A stretch of DNA of 37,690 nucleotides. Origin: an uncultured Clostridia bacterium. Lineage in GTDB: Bacteria; Bacillota; Clostridia; Oscillospirales; Oscillospiraceae. The stretch spans positions 1 through 37,690 of the forward strand of contig CAMHPQ010000008.1 of the NCBI GenBank assembly GCA_946187035.1. Direction: 5' to 3'. Below are positions 13,741 to 21,698 of this stretch, piece after piece. Below the pieces are notes generated by a model. It ran no database searches and was not told where the DNA came from. It saw only the letters and a list, made by a program, of their open reading frames with translations. A program made the position numbers and the translations under genes. Each line of letters opens with the position of its first letter. The first letter of the stretch is position 1.

Positions 13741-13769
13741 AAAGCACCGCCTGCAGAGGCGGTGCTTTT
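13741..13769 (+). terminator. Terminator of the Cys-motif gene
   Basis: An 11-bp perfect stem (13741-13751 with 13758-13768, AAAGCACCGCC/GGCGGTGCTTT) with a 6-nt loop and T run. It separates the gene from spoIIIA. Confidence 0.92.
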
Positions 13770-13807
13770 CTATGGAAGCGTGCGGGTTCTAAAACGGTTT
13801 TCCGTTC

Positions 13808-13815
13808 CATATGCT
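13808..13815 (+). promoter_or_regulatory. Possible sigma-E -10 box of the spoIIIA operon
   Basis: CATATGCT fits CATANNNT and lies 29 bp ahead of the GTG start of spoIIIAA, where the sigma-E promoter of this operon is expected from other spore-formers. The -35 region (TTCTAAA, 13787-13793) is a poor match. Confidence 0.4.
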
Positions 13816-13843
13816 GTTGCGAACGATCAAGGGAGGCGCATTC

Positions 13844-14701
13844 GTGAATCTTCCAAAGGAATTAAAGAGTATCCTTCCGCCGGAGCTGGTGGACAGCGTC
13901 GTTTCAGCAAAGATCGAAAACCCTGAAGAATTGCGGCTGCGGTGCGGACAGGCGGTTGCTGTGGTGACAGCGGAGAAGACGGTTTCTCTCTCCGGACAGA
14001 TTGTGCGTCCGCACCATCTGGACCATCTTCTGGAACGGGCGTCCGGCGCATCCATGCACGTGCATGGGGAGGCTCTGCGCCAGGGATATCTGCACACAGC
14101 CTCCGGCTGCAGAATCGGTTTCTGCGGGAGACTTACAGAGCAGGGCGGCGCGCTGCGGGACCTCACCTCCGCCAACATTCGCATCCCCCATGCGGTGATC
14201 GGTTGCGCGAAATCTGTGGCCGATGAGATGTTCCGGAAAGGTGTGGTCAGCACCTTGCTGCTCGCTCCGCCGGGCTGTGGAAAAACCACGCTGCTCAGAG
14301 ATCTGATCCGGCTGCTGTCGGAATCCGGTCTGCGTGTCTGCGTGGCGGACGAGCGCGGGGAACTGGCGGGAATCAGCAATCGACAATTTGGCTTTGACCT
14401 GGGCCCCAATACGGATGTGATGACCGGCGGAAGCAAAGCGGAGACCGCCATGCGGCTGCTGCGGGCCATGAATCCGCAGATCCTGGCCTTTGACGAAATC
14501 ACCGCACCGGAGGATCTGGACATGATCCGACAGGCGGCGGGCTGCGGTGTCACGCTGCTTGCAACCGCCCACGCCGACTGCCTGGATTTCATGCGGCGCC
14601 GTCCGCTCTATGGGGAATTACTGGAGTCTCGCATCTTTTCCCGCGCCGTCTGGATTCGTGTGGAAGACGGGAAACGAACCTTTGAGACCGATGCCCTGTG
14701 A
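13844..14701 (+). CDS. spoIIIAA: Stage III sporulation protein AA, ATPase
   Basis: The 285-residue cytoplasmic ATPase of the SpoIIIA-SpoIIQ channel, which links mother cell and forespore and keeps the forespore active. It is related to type II/IV secretion ATPases. Walker A is APPGCGKTT at 141-149, Walker B is ILAFDEI, and VCVADERGELAG is typical of the family. A frame open back to ATG 13811 exists, but GGGAGG (13831-13836), seven bases before GTG 13844, sets the start there, and the ATG falls inside the candidate promoter. The stop overlaps the next gene's GTG. First gene of the complete AA-AH operon. Confidence 0.95.
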   Translation: MNLPKELKSILPPELVDSVVSAKIENPEELRLRCGQAVAVVTAEKTVSLSGQIVRPHHLDHLLERASGASMHVHGEALRQGYLHTASGCRIGFCGRLTEQGGALRDLTSANIRIPHAVIGCAKSVADEMFRKGVVSTLLLAPPGCGKTTLLRDLIRLLSESGLRVCVADERGELAGISNRQFGFDLGPNTDVMTGGSKAETAMRLLRAMNPQILAFDEITAPEDLDMIRQAAGCGVTLLATAHADCLDFMRRRPLYGELLESRIFSRAVWIRVEDGKRTFETDAL

Positions 14702-15198
14702 CGGTTCGGATCCTGGGCGGCGCGCTGCTTTTGATTGCGTTTTTCTGGGGTGGGAGACAAGTCTCGGCACCGCTTCTTGCGAGGCAGAGGGACCTGAGAA
14801 GTGTCTTGGATGCCTTGGAGCTTCTGCGGGCGGACATTTCGACGCTTATCCCGCTTCCCGAAGCATTGTTTCACGCGAGCAGCATCGAAGGGAACGCAAG
14901 CACTTTCTTTCGAGAGACGGCTATGCGTATGGATACGGAAAATCGGCTGCTCTCAGTGATTTGGAGCGACGCGCTGCGGTCATTGCCTCTGCCGGATGCT
15001 GCTCTCGATTGCCTGGGTTCCCTTGGGCTCCAATTGGGGAGGTATGACCTTCAAACGCAGCTGCGGGCGTTGGATCGCTGCATTCAGGATCTTGAGCGGA
15101 TGGAGCGAGAAGCAGAGGAGAAAGCCAGAAGGGAAGCGAGGCTGCGGTTTCGCCTGACTGCTGCCGGGGGAATTCTGCTGTTGATCGTGCTCTGGTGA
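14698..15198 (+). CDS. spoIIIAB: Stage III sporulation protein AB
   Basis: A 166-residue membrane protein with an N-terminal helix (about 4-18, ILGGALLLIAFFWGG), a helical outside or periplasm-like domain, and a C-terminal membrane helix (LTAAGGILLLIVLW). This is the usual two-helix layout, similar to GspF-type secretion proteins. GTG 14698 overlaps the spoIIIAA stop (GTGA), showing translational coupling. A basic/acidic helix (ERMEREAEEKARREARLR) precedes the last membrane segment. Confidence 0.92.
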   Translation: MTVRILGGALLLIAFFWGGRQVSAPLLARQRDLRSVLDALELLRADISTLIPLPEALFHASSIEGNASTFFRETAMRMDTENRLLSVIWSDALRSLPLPDAALDCLGSLGLQLGRYDLQTQLRALDRCIQDLERMEREAEEKARREARLRFRLTAAGGILLLIVLW

Positions 15199-15209
15199 TG
15201 GGAGGAATT

Positions 15210-15404
15210 ATGGAAGTTGATCTGATATTTCGCATTGCGGCGGTGGGCATCTTGGTAGCGGTTCTGAATCTGCTGCTCTCCAGAGCCGGAAGGGACGAGC
15301 AGGCGCTCATGACCACCATTGCGGGACTGGTCGTGGTGCTGGTTTTGGTGATTCAGAAGATCAGCGAGCTGTTTGGCCTCATCAAGAGCCTCTTTTCCTT
15401 CTGA
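15210..15404 (+). CDS. spoIIIAC: Stage III sporulation protein AC
   Basis: A 64-residue protein of two membrane helices (about 5-23 and 35-53) linked by a polar turn with SRAGRDEQA, matching the family length (about 66). GGGAGG (15199-15204) precedes ATG 15210. The frame is open to a GTG at 15195, but that would overlap the ribosome site. Confidence 0.93.
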   Translation: MEVDLIFRIAAVGILVAVLNLLLSRAGRDEQALMTTIAGLVVVLVLVIQKISELFGLIKSLFSF

Positions 15405-15407
15405 TGC

Positions 15408-15794
15408 ATGGAGCTGGTTTTCAAGGCGATTTTGCTCGCTCTGACGGCGGGACTGGCCGCTGCCGCCCTGCAGAAATCTGCCCCTGCAATTCCGCTGCTG
15501 CTGGGGATGGCCGCCGGCGCAGGGATCCTTCTGCTGGCAATGGAGCTTGCCGCGCCCATCGTGGCGTTTTTGCGCCGCGCAAGGCAGAGCGTCTCGGTTT
15601 CCGGCGTCTATCTGTCCCCTCTGCTGAAATGCCTCGGGATAGCCGTTTTGGAGCGTCTGGGGGCGGCTCTGTGCAAGGATGCCGGACAGGCCGCCGCGGC
15701 AGAGGCCATCGCGCTGGCGGGCACCACGGCGGCATTGTACGCTGCATTACCGTTGCTGGAAGAGTTTTTGTCCCTTTTGGAAAAGCTTTTGTGA
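15408..15794 (+). CDS. spoIIIAD: Stage III sporulation protein AD
   Basis: A 128-residue multi-pass membrane protein with the order of hydrophobic segments typical of SpoIIIAD (about 5-25, 30-50 and a C-terminal pair), and the conserved-looking YLSPLLKCLGIAVLERLGAALCKDAGQ in the middle. It starts three bases after the spoIIIAC stop and ends in a GTGA overlap with spoIIIAE. Coupling from spoIIIAC probably replaces a separate ribosome site. Confidence 0.92.
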   Translation: MELVFKAILLALTAGLAAAALQKSAPAIPLLLGMAAGAGILLLAMELAAPIVAFLRRARQSVSVSGVYLSPLLKCLGIAVLERLGAALCKDAGQAAAAEAIALAGTTAALYAALPLLEEFLSLLEKLL

Positions 15795-16855
15795 TACTGT
15801 TCATTGCGCTGCTGCTCTCCCTCTCGGCTTCTGCGCTGGACGTGACGCCGGAGGATTTCGGCGCAGATCAGGTGACAGCCTCGCTGCCCGATGCTGCCGT
15901 TGACGCCTTCGGGACGATGTCTGTTCCGGATGCGGGAGATCTTTCGTCAAGACTGGAACAGTTCTGGCTCTTCGTGACCGGACAGAGCCAAGACATTTTC
16001 TTCTCTGCGCTGCGAAATGCCGCTGTTCTCTTCCTGCTGACGTTTTTCACATCCCTGTGCGCCTTGTGGACGGATTCCAAATGGGTCGGGCTCTGCGGCA
16101 TGATCGCGGTGGCGGGAGTGAGTCTGGAACATGTGAGCTCCTGCCTCTCCGTCGGCATGGAGGCCCTGGCGCAGCTGCGAAGCTTTTCCATGGTGCTGCT
16201 GCCCTGTCTGAGCACAGCCTCGGCAGTCAGCGGAGCTTTGACCTCGGCGGGGCTGAAATACGCAGCCTCCATGGTGTTTTTTGACGGATTGCTTTTGGCG
16301 ATGACGGAGTATGCCGCGCCAATTCTCTATGCCTATCTGGCGGTGGTGCTCGGCGCCCATGTCACCGGGAATGCCATGCTGCAGAGTGCCGCGAAACTTC
16401 TGCGGCAGGGAGTAAGATGGGCGTTGATTCTTCTTTCTGTCGCATTCACACTTTACATCTCTGTGACCGGGCTGCTCTCCGGCACCGTTGACGCTGCCGC
16501 TGCGAAAACCGCGAAAACCGTGCTCTCTTCGGCCTTGCCCGTCGTAGGCGGAATCTTGTCCGACGCATCCTCCGCGCTGCTCAGCGGGGCTGCCATGGTA
16601 CGAAACGGCGTTGGGATATTGGGGCTGCTTGCGGTATTGGCTGTCTGCGTGATCCCATATCTGACCCTGGGGATTCACTATCTGCTCTATCGCGCCGCCG
16701 CGGTGCTTGCGCAGTCCTATTGCGATAAGCCCATGAGCGGCCTGCTGGACGGCTTTGGGGATGTGTATGCATTCCTGCTGGGTATGGTTGGAACGGCGAC
16801 GGTGATTCTGTTCGTCTCCGTGATCTCTATGATGAAAGCGGTAGGTGTGGGATGA
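15791..16855 (+). CDS. spoIIIAE: Stage III sporulation protein AE
   Basis: A 354-residue polytopic membrane protein, the largest of the channel. An N-terminal signal-like helix (ILFIALLLSLSASALDV) is followed by a polar outside domain and several membrane helices, including VLLPCLSTASAVSGALTSAG and ALPVVGGILSDASSALLSGA, both typical of SpoIIIAE. The same frame is open back to 15404 across spoIIIAD, but GTG 15791 overlapping the spoIIIAD stop gives the expected N-terminus. It ends in an ATGA overlap with spoIIIAF. Confidence 0.93.
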   Translation: MILFIALLLSLSASALDVTPEDFGADQVTASLPDAAVDAFGTMSVPDAGDLSSRLEQFWLFVTGQSQDIFFSALRNAAVLFLLTFFTSLCALWTDSKWVGLCGMIAVAGVSLEHVSSCLSVGMEALAQLRSFSMVLLPCLSTASAVSGALTSAGLKYAASMVFFDGLLLAMTEYAAPILYAYLAVVLGAHVTGNAMLQSAAKLLRQGVRWALILLSVAFTLYISVTGLLSGTVDAAAAKTAKTVLSSALPVVGGILSDASSALLSGAAMVRNGVGILGLLAVLAVCVIPYLTLGIHYLLYRAAAVLAQSYCDKPMSGLLDGFGDVYAFLLGMVGTATVILFVSVISMMKAVGVG

Positions 16856-17337
16856 GAAGCTTTCTTTTGTCACTGATCGGAATTGCGCTGATTGAGCTGC
16901 TGCTCACCGCCTTCGCTGGCAGCGAATCCATGAAAAAAACCGCGCATCTGCTCTGTGGAACGGCCATGGCGGTTTTGATTTTGAGTCAGGTGATGGGGTT
17001 TGATTACGAAGTCTATGCATCAGCGCTGACTCGTTCCGACGCACAGTCCCTCTGGAGCAGTGAAACTGCCGCAGAAACAGGCGCCAGGCTGAATCGCAGA
17101 CTCATAGAAGACCGCTGCCGTGCATATGTATTGGACAAAGCCAAATCTATGGGCGTTCCGTTGATCGACGCATCTGTGACCCTCACATGGAGTACAGACG
17201 GTTATTGGTATCCAAGCAGCGCCGTGCTGACACTGCCGGATCAGCAGGGGAAAAGTGCTGCGATGGAAGAAGTGTTGAAGAGCGATCTCGGAATTGCGCC
17301 GGAGCGTGTGGAATGGAGGGCGGCGGGTGAGGATTGA
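16852..17337 (+). CDS. spoIIIAF: Stage III sporulation protein AF
   Basis: A 161-residue protein with two N-terminal membrane helices (about 3-21 and 31-48) and a soluble domain (about 75-161) that in this family has a ring-building-motif fold. It starts by an ATGA overlap with spoIIIAE and overlaps the spoIIIAG start by 11 bases. The soluble half contains RLIEDRCRAYVLDKAKSMG and ends APERVEWRAAGED. Confidence 0.9.
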   Translation: MRSFLLSLIGIALIELLLTAFAGSESMKKTAHLLCGTAMAVLILSQVMGFDYEVYASALTRSDAQSLWSSETAAETGARLNRRLIEDRCRAYVLDKAKSMGVPLIDASVTLTWSTDGYWYPSSAVLTLPDQQGKSAAMEEVLKSDLGIAPERVEWRAAGED

Positions 17338-17794
17338 CGTGAAGCGGTGGGCGGAAAGGATGAAGCAGTATCGCTATCCGCTGCTGATTCTCCTGGTGGG
17401 ATTATTTTTGCTGTTGCTCCCCGGGAAGTCCGAGCCAACCTCCCGCGCATCACCGGCGCAGGAGAACTCGGCTGAGACGGAGCAGCGGCAACTTGAGTCG
17501 ATTCTGGAGCAGATCGACGGCGTCGGAACCGCCTCGGTGCTGATCTCTTATCGAACTTCGGAAGAGACAGAGTATCTGACGGATGACGATGGAACCGTGA
17601 TCGTCTCTTCCGGCGGCGGGACGCAGTCGGCTTTGGTATGCCGCACGCTGGAGCCGCAGTTTCGCGGCGCCGTGGTGGTCTGCACCGGCGGGGGCAATTC
17701 CACGGTCAAGCTGCAGGTGGTGGAGGCAGTATCAAAATATACCGGCCTCGGGGCGGCGGAGATCTCCGTCTTTCCGAGTCGGAGCGGAAACTGA
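17327..17794 (+). CDS. spoIIIAG: Stage III sporulation protein AG
   Basis: A 155-residue ring-forming channel protein with one membrane helix (about 15-33, YPLLILLVGLFLLLLPG), a Ser/Glu-rich spacer, and a soluble ring-building domain (LESILEQIDGVGTASVLISY, then CTGGGNSTVKLQVVEAVSKY). In this family that domain forms the large ring in the intermembrane space. Start GTG 17327 is set by GGAGGG (17315-17320), six bases upstream, inside spoIIIAF. A second in-frame GTG at 17339 is a less likely start. Confidence 0.92.
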   Translation: MRIDVKRWAERMKQYRYPLLILLVGLFLLLLPGKSEPTSRASPAQENSAETEQRQLESILEQIDGVGTASVLISYRTSEETEYLTDDDGTVIVSSGGGTQSALVCRTLEPQFRGAVVVCTGGGNSTVKLQVVEAVSKYTGLGAAEISVFPSRSGN

Positions 17795-17811
17795 TCTTGG
17801 AGGGACGGAAC

Positions 17812-18351
17812 TTGAAACAGCATTGGAAACGCAATCTCACGATCCTGACGGTGGCGCTCTTTGTGGCGGCTGCGGTCTACTTCAACTGGTCCTACAACAA
17901 CCGCTTCGGTACCGCGGATGCGGATCGGGTCATGGCTGAGGATCAGGCCATGGAAGCGGCCATGGCGGAGCAGACACCGGAGCCGGTCTCTGACTATTTT
18001 TCGGAGGCCAGACTCACCCGCCAGCAGACCCGGGACGAGGCCATGCGCCTGCTGGAAAACGCCGTATCTGCGGACGGCGCCAGTCAGGAGACTGTCGACA
18101 GCGTCATGACCGCCATCTCCGCCATGGCCCAGGAATCTGTCACCGAAACCCAGATTGAAAATGTGCTTCTCTCAAAAGGCTATGCCGATTGCGTTGCCAC
18201 GGTGACGGCGGAGGGCGTTTCCGTGGCGGTCCCCGCGCCGGAGGAAGGGCTCACGGCGGAGCAGGTGGCGGCGATCACCGACGCGGTAACGGCGGACACG
18301 TCGTATACGGTCAGCCAGCTGAAGGTGGTGGAGGTCAAAACGATGAATTGA
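17812..18351 (+). CDS. spoIIIAH: Stage III sporulation protein AH
   Basis: A 179-residue protein with one N-terminal membrane helix (about 8-26, LTILTVALFVAAAVYFNWSY) and a C-terminal ring-building domain that in spore-formers binds SpoIIQ of the forespore across the septum. DYFSEARLTRQQTRDEAMRLL is characteristic. The C-terminal domain looks complete (ENVLLSKGYADCVATV to SQLKVVEV). Start is TTG 17812, with GGAGGGA (17799-17805) six bases upstream. The frame is open to 17638, but this overlaps spoIIIAG without a ribosome site. Last gene of the operon. I see no strong terminator after it. Confidence 0.93.
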   Translation: MKQHWKRNLTILTVALFVAAAVYFNWSYNNRFGTADADRVMAEDQAMEAAMAEQTPEPVSDYFSEARLTRQQTRDEAMRLLENAVSADGASQETVDSVMTAISAMAQESVTETQIENVLLSKGYADCVATVTAEGVSVAVPAPEEGLTAEQVAAITDAVTADTSYTVSQLKVVEVKTMN

Positions 18352-18373
18352 CACGCATTTTTGAATTTTAGGC

Positions 18374-18402
18374 TTTCTTTTTTTCACCTCCTGTGGTAAA
18401 CT
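18374..18402 (+). promoter_or_regulatory. Weak candidate promoter for the Asp23/Gls24 gene
   Basis: TTTCTT, 17 bp, then TAAACT with an extended TGG before it. The match is poor, but the 82-bp gap after the sporulation operon makes a separate growth-phase promoter reasonable. Confidence 0.3.
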
Positions 18403-18433
18403 ATATCAAGAGATTTTTACAGGAGGAATCCAT

Positions 18434-18796
18434 ATGCCTGAAAACTATATTACCGCCCAGGATGAAAAGGGCACGATCCATATCTCCGAGGACGTGGTGC
18501 TGACCATGGTGAAGTCCGCCATCGCTGAGGTGGACGGTGTGGCCGGTCTCGCCACCACTGCCGGCAAGGAACTGGCGGATCTGCTGGGTATCAAGTCTGC
18601 CACCAAGGGCATCAAGGTGCAGATCGTCGATGATGTTCTGACCATCGACACCATCATCACCGTCCGTTACGGCTGCAACACTGTCGCGGTGGCTGAGGCT
18701 GTGCAGAACGCCGTGTCCGCCGCCGTGAAGGATATGACCGGTATGGGCAAGCCCGTGGTGAATGTTCACATCTCCGGCGTGGCCTTTGAGAAATAA
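18434..18796 (+). CDS. Asp23/Gls24 family envelope stress protein (YqhY-like)
   Basis: A 120-residue protein of the Asp23 family. The typical start GTIHISEDVVLTMVKSAIAEVDGVAGL and the C-terminal AVAEAVQNAVSAAVKDMTGM...VNVHISGV are present. Members locate to the membrane or envelope, and the YqhY type, found next to nusB, affects fatty-acid synthesis control in Bacillus. AGGAGG lies before the ATG. It sits 10 bp ahead of nusB, the normal arrangement in Firmicutes. Confidence 0.9.
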   Translation: MPENYITAQDEKGTIHISEDVVLTMVKSAIAEVDGVAGLATTAGKELADLLGIKSATKGIKVQIVDDVLTIDTIITVRYGCNTVAVAEAVQNAVSAAVKDMTGMGKPVVNVHISGVAFEK

Positions 18797-18806
18797 GGAG
18801 CATCGG

Positions 18807-19259
18807 ATGACAAGACGAGCAGCACGTGAAATCGCCGTTCAGCTCTGCTTTGCGGCATTGTTTACAGACGCGGAGCCGGAGGGAGCGGTGTCGGATCTCT
18901 TTGATCCGGAGTATTTTTCCACCCTGACTTCGGAAAATGAATTCTTCGATCAGAAGCCGGATGAGCAGCAGCGCGCGTACATCCTGCAGCTGGTCTCTCT
19001 GGTGCGGGAGCACCGGGAGGAACTGGACGACGCAATCCGCAAATACGCCAAGGGCTGGCGGCTGGAGCGCATTTCCAGAATCGCAGCCACGGTGCTTCGC
19101 TGCGCCATGGCGGAGATCCTCTATATGGACGATATTCCCAGCGCGGTGACGATCAACGAGGCAGTGGAACTGGCCAAGGGCTATGAAGAGCCGGAGACCG
19201 TCGCCTTCATCAACGGCATCCTCGGCAGCTTTGTCCGCGGCGGAGACGAGACCGAATGA
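18807..19259 (+). CDS. nusB: Transcription antitermination factor NusB
   Basis: A 150-residue all-helical RNA-binding protein that with NusE/S10 binds boxA in rRNA leaders. Family blocks seen: RRAAREIAVQLCFA at the N-terminus, RLERISRIAATVLRCAMAEILYMDDIPSAVTINEAVELAKGY, and FINGILGSF. AAGGAG (18795-18800) before ATG 18807 fixes the start; the frame is open upstream inside the Gls24 gene. It overlaps xseA by ATGA. Confidence 0.95.
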   Translation: MTRRAAREIAVQLCFAALFTDAEPEGAVSDLFDPEYFSTLTSENEFFDQKPDEQQRAYILQLVSLVREHREELDDAIRKYAKGWRLERISRIAATVLRCAMAEILYMDDIPSAVTINEAVELAKGYEEPETVAFINGILGSFVRGGDETE

Positions 19260-20458
19260 ACCCGACTGTCTTCACTGTCAGCCAGCTGAATGCACATATC
19301 AAGCAACTCCTCGACGGCGATCCGCTGTTGGGGAGCGTTGCTGTACGTGGGGAGCTTTCCAACTATAAAGTCTATCCCTCCGGACATCAATATTTCACTT
19401 TGAAAGACGCCGAGTGCAGCATCCGCTGTGTCATGTTTAAGGGAAATGCCAGTCTTCTTCGGTTCCGGCCGGAGAGCGGTATGGGCGTCACCGCAGTGGG
19501 CAGCGTCACGGTCTATCCGAGAGACGGGGCCTATCAGCTTTATTGCAACACCCTCATTCCCACCGGCGTCGGGGATTTGCAGATGGCTTTTGAGCAGCTC
19601 AAGGAACAGCTGCGAAAAGAGGGACTGTTTGATCCTGCCCATAAAAAACCAATTCCACAGATGCCGAAGCGCATTGCGGTGATCACGTCCTCGGCAGGGG
19701 CGGCAGTCAGAGACATTATTCGTGTCCTCGGCAAACGCTGGCCCATGAGCGAGGTAGTGCTCCTTCCGGTTCGGGTACAGGGCGTGGAGGCTCCGGCGGA
19801 GATCGTCGGCGCCATTCGCTATGCAAACCGCTGGAAGGTGGGCGACCTGATCATCACCGGGCGGGGCGGCGGTTCTATGGAAGATCTCTGGGCCTTCAAC
19901 GACGAGCGCGTGGCCAGAGCGATCTTTGAATCGGAACTGCCGGTGATCTCCGCAGTGGGGCATGAGCCGGATGTGACGATTTCGGATTTCGTGGCTGACC
20001 TTCGGGCGGCGACACCGTCCAACGCGGCGGAGTTGGCCGTGCCGGATCAAAACGACGTACGGGACATGCTGTCCGCCACGGAGATTCGCCTTTCCCAGGC
20101 CATGCAGCGACTGACCAGAGAGCGCCGAACTAAGCTGAACGATTTGGCCGGGCGGAAGGTCCTCTCCAGTCCCACGGCGTATCTGGACGTAAAACGCATG
20201 GAGCTGGACCACATGACCGCGCTGCTCACCGGAACCGAATCACGGTGGCTGGCGCAGCGTCGGCAGCAGTTTGCCTCTATGGCCGCTGCGCTGGACGCTA
20301 TGAGTCCTTTGAAGGTGTTGGGCCGCGGCTATACCATGGCGACAAAGCAGGACGGAAAGCTTGTTCGATCCATCCATGACGCGCGGCCCGGCGAGGAGCT
20401 GCGCTTGAGACTGTCCGACGGTACGCTTCCGTGTATCGTACAGGAAGGAGCAGAATAA
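19256..20458 (+). CDS. xseA: Exonuclease VII large subunit
   Basis: A 400-residue catalytic subunit of the enzyme that degrades single-stranded DNA from both ends. An N-terminal OB fold (VSQLNAHIKQLL, VRGELSNYK, HQYFTLKD) is followed by the catalytic domain with MPKRIAVITSSAGAAVRDI, ITGRGGGSMEDLWAFNDE and ISAVGHEPDVTISDFVADLRAATPSNAAEL. Then come a coiled-coil arm and a C-terminal GRGYTM segment. Length is normal (about 400-450). The start overlaps nusB by four bases, and the stop directly abuts the xseB ATG. Confidence 0.97.
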   Translation: MNPTVFTVSQLNAHIKQLLDGDPLLGSVAVRGELSNYKVYPSGHQYFTLKDAECSIRCVMFKGNASLLRFRPESGMGVTAVGSVTVYPRDGAYQLYCNTLIPTGVGDLQMAFEQLKEQLRKEGLFDPAHKKPIPQMPKRIAVITSSAGAAVRDIIRVLGKRWPMSEVVLLPVRVQGVEAPAEIVGAIRYANRWKVGDLIITGRGGGSMEDLWAFNDERVARAIFESELPVISAVGHEPDVTISDFVADLRAATPSNAAELAVPDQNDVRDMLSATEIRLSQAMQRLTRERRTKLNDLAGRKVLSSPTAYLDVKRMELDHMTALLTGTESRWLAQRRQQFASMAAALDAMSPLKVLGRGYTMATKQDGKLVRSIHDARPGEELRLRLSDGTLPCIVQEGAE

Positions 20459-20695
20459 ATGGCACAGAAGAAATTGAGCTTTGAGAAGGCCATGCAGCGA
20501 CTGGATGAGATTGTCCGGCAGCTGGAGCGCGGGGATGTTCCGCTGGACGCCTCTCTGGCGCTGTTTGAGGAGGGCTCCGCTCTGATCGCCCAGTGCAGCA
20601 AGCAGCTGGATGAGGCGGAGCAGAAGGTTGTTATGCTGAAAAAGGGACCTGACGGTGCGCCCCAGGAGCTGCCCTTTGCCACGGAGGAGAACTGA
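20459..20695 (+). CDS. xseB: Exonuclease VII small subunit
   Basis: A 78-residue helical partner of XseA, of typical length. LSFEKAMQRLDEIVRQLERGDVPLDASLALFEEG is the standard family sequence. GGAAGGAG lies inside the xseA end, and the ATG directly follows the xseA stop. Its TGA overlaps the ispA start (TGATG). Confidence 0.96.
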   Translation: MAQKKLSFEKAMQRLDEIVRQLERGDVPLDASLALFEEGSALIAQCSKQLDEAEQKVVMLKKGPDGAPQELPFATEEN

Positions 20696-21573
20696 TGGAT
20701 TTTCAGACAGAGTATAACCAGAAAAAAGCAATGGTGGACGCCGCGTTGGAGCGGTATTTCAACGATCCGGCAAAGCCCTACGCCAGATTGACGGACTCCA
20801 TGCATTACAGCCTCACCGCCGGCGGAAAACGCTTGCGTCCGGTGCTGGTGCTGTCCTTCTGTGAGGCCTGTGGGGGAGACGTGCAAGCTGCGCTTCCGGT
20901 GGCCTGCGCGTTGGAGATGGTGCATACTTATTCTCTGATCCATGACGATCTGCCCTGTATGGACAACGACGATCTCCGCCGCGGCAAGCCCACGAACCAT
21001 GTGATTTATGGCGAGTGCACCGCTACGCTGGCGGGCGACGCCCTCCAGGCTGAGGCGTTTCGCACGATTCTGGAGAGTTCGCTTCCGGTTCCGGCCAGGG
21101 CGGAGTGCGCCAGACTGCTGGCCGAGGCCGCCGGCGTTGATGGTATCTGCGGCGGTCAGCAATTGGACATGGAGGGCGACGGAAAGCAGCTCAACCGTGA
21201 TCAGCTGATTGAGATTCACACCCGCAAAACCGCCGCCATGATCCGTGCGGCCTGTCTCATGGGCATTGCCTGTGGAAACGGAAGCAAAGCTCAGATCGAC
21301 GCCGCTGAGATCTACGCCCAGGCGGTTGGCCTCGCGTTTCAGATCCGGGACGATATGCTGGACGTGATCAGCACCGACGCGGAGCTGGGCAAGCCCATCG
21401 GCTCCGATGCCGAGGAGGGGAAAACCACCTTTATGTCTCTGTGCGGTCAAGAGGCCTGTGAACAGGAAATCCATGATCTGACTGAGGAGGCGGTGCAGGC
21501 GGTGGCCTCTGATTTTTCCAACGCCGGGTTCCTGCAGGCATTGGCTCGCTCTCTGGAGACGCGCAGAAGTTAA
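20695..21573 (+). CDS. ispA: Polyprenyl synthetase (farnesyl diphosphate synthase type)
   Basis: A 292-residue short-chain prenyl transferase that makes farnesyl diphosphate from isopentenyl and dimethylallyl diphosphate. The two Asp-rich magnesium sites are present: first D84-D85 to D92-D93 (DDLPCMDNDDLRRG), second DDMLD at 219-223. GGKRLRPVL is the usual basic substrate site. The first motif has the DDx4D form of bacterial type II enzymes. Overlap with xseB (TGATG) indicates coupling. A terminator follows, then dxs, so the two isoprenoid genes are adjacent but partly separable in expression. Confidence 0.94.
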   Translation: MDFQTEYNQKKAMVDAALERYFNDPAKPYARLTDSMHYSLTAGGKRLRPVLVLSFCEACGGDVQAALPVACALEMVHTYSLIHDDLPCMDNDDLRRGKPTNHVIYGECTATLAGDALQAEAFRTILESSLPVPARAECARLLAEAAGVDGICGGQQLDMEGDGKQLNRDQLIEIHTRKTAAMIRAACLMGIACGNGSKAQIDAAEIYAQAVGLAFQIRDDMLDVISTDAELGKPIGSDAEEGKTTFMSLCGQEACEQEIHDLTEEAVQAVASDFSNAGFLQALARSLETRRS

Positions 21574-21609
21574 TTTATAATTATAACAACGTTAGAATTT
21601 AATCATTGG

Positions 21610-21648
21610 AAAAAGCGCCGACTTCTCTTGTAAAGTCCGGCGCTTTTT
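21610..21648 (+). terminator. Terminator after ispA
   Basis: AAAAAGCGCC-GACT pairs with AGTC-C-GGCGCTTTTT with a single bulge, and a T5 run follows. It closes the nusB-xse-ispA unit. Confidence 0.85.
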
Positions 21649-21656
21649 GTTATAGT
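21628..21656 (+). promoter_or_regulatory. Candidate dxs promoter inside the ispA terminator
   Basis: TTGTAA (21628-21633), 17 bp, then TATAGT (21651-21656). The -35 lies in the loop of the ispA terminator and the spacer holds its right arm. Confidence 0.55.
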
Positions 21657-21698
21657 ATACTATGTATAAATATCAACAATTTCAAGAGGGTACCTGAT

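Noticed and set aside
15404..15790. N-terminal extension of spoIIIAE across spoIIIAD
   Set aside because: The frame is open, but spoIIIAD is the conserved product there and the GTGA overlap at 15791 gives the normal SpoIIIAE start.
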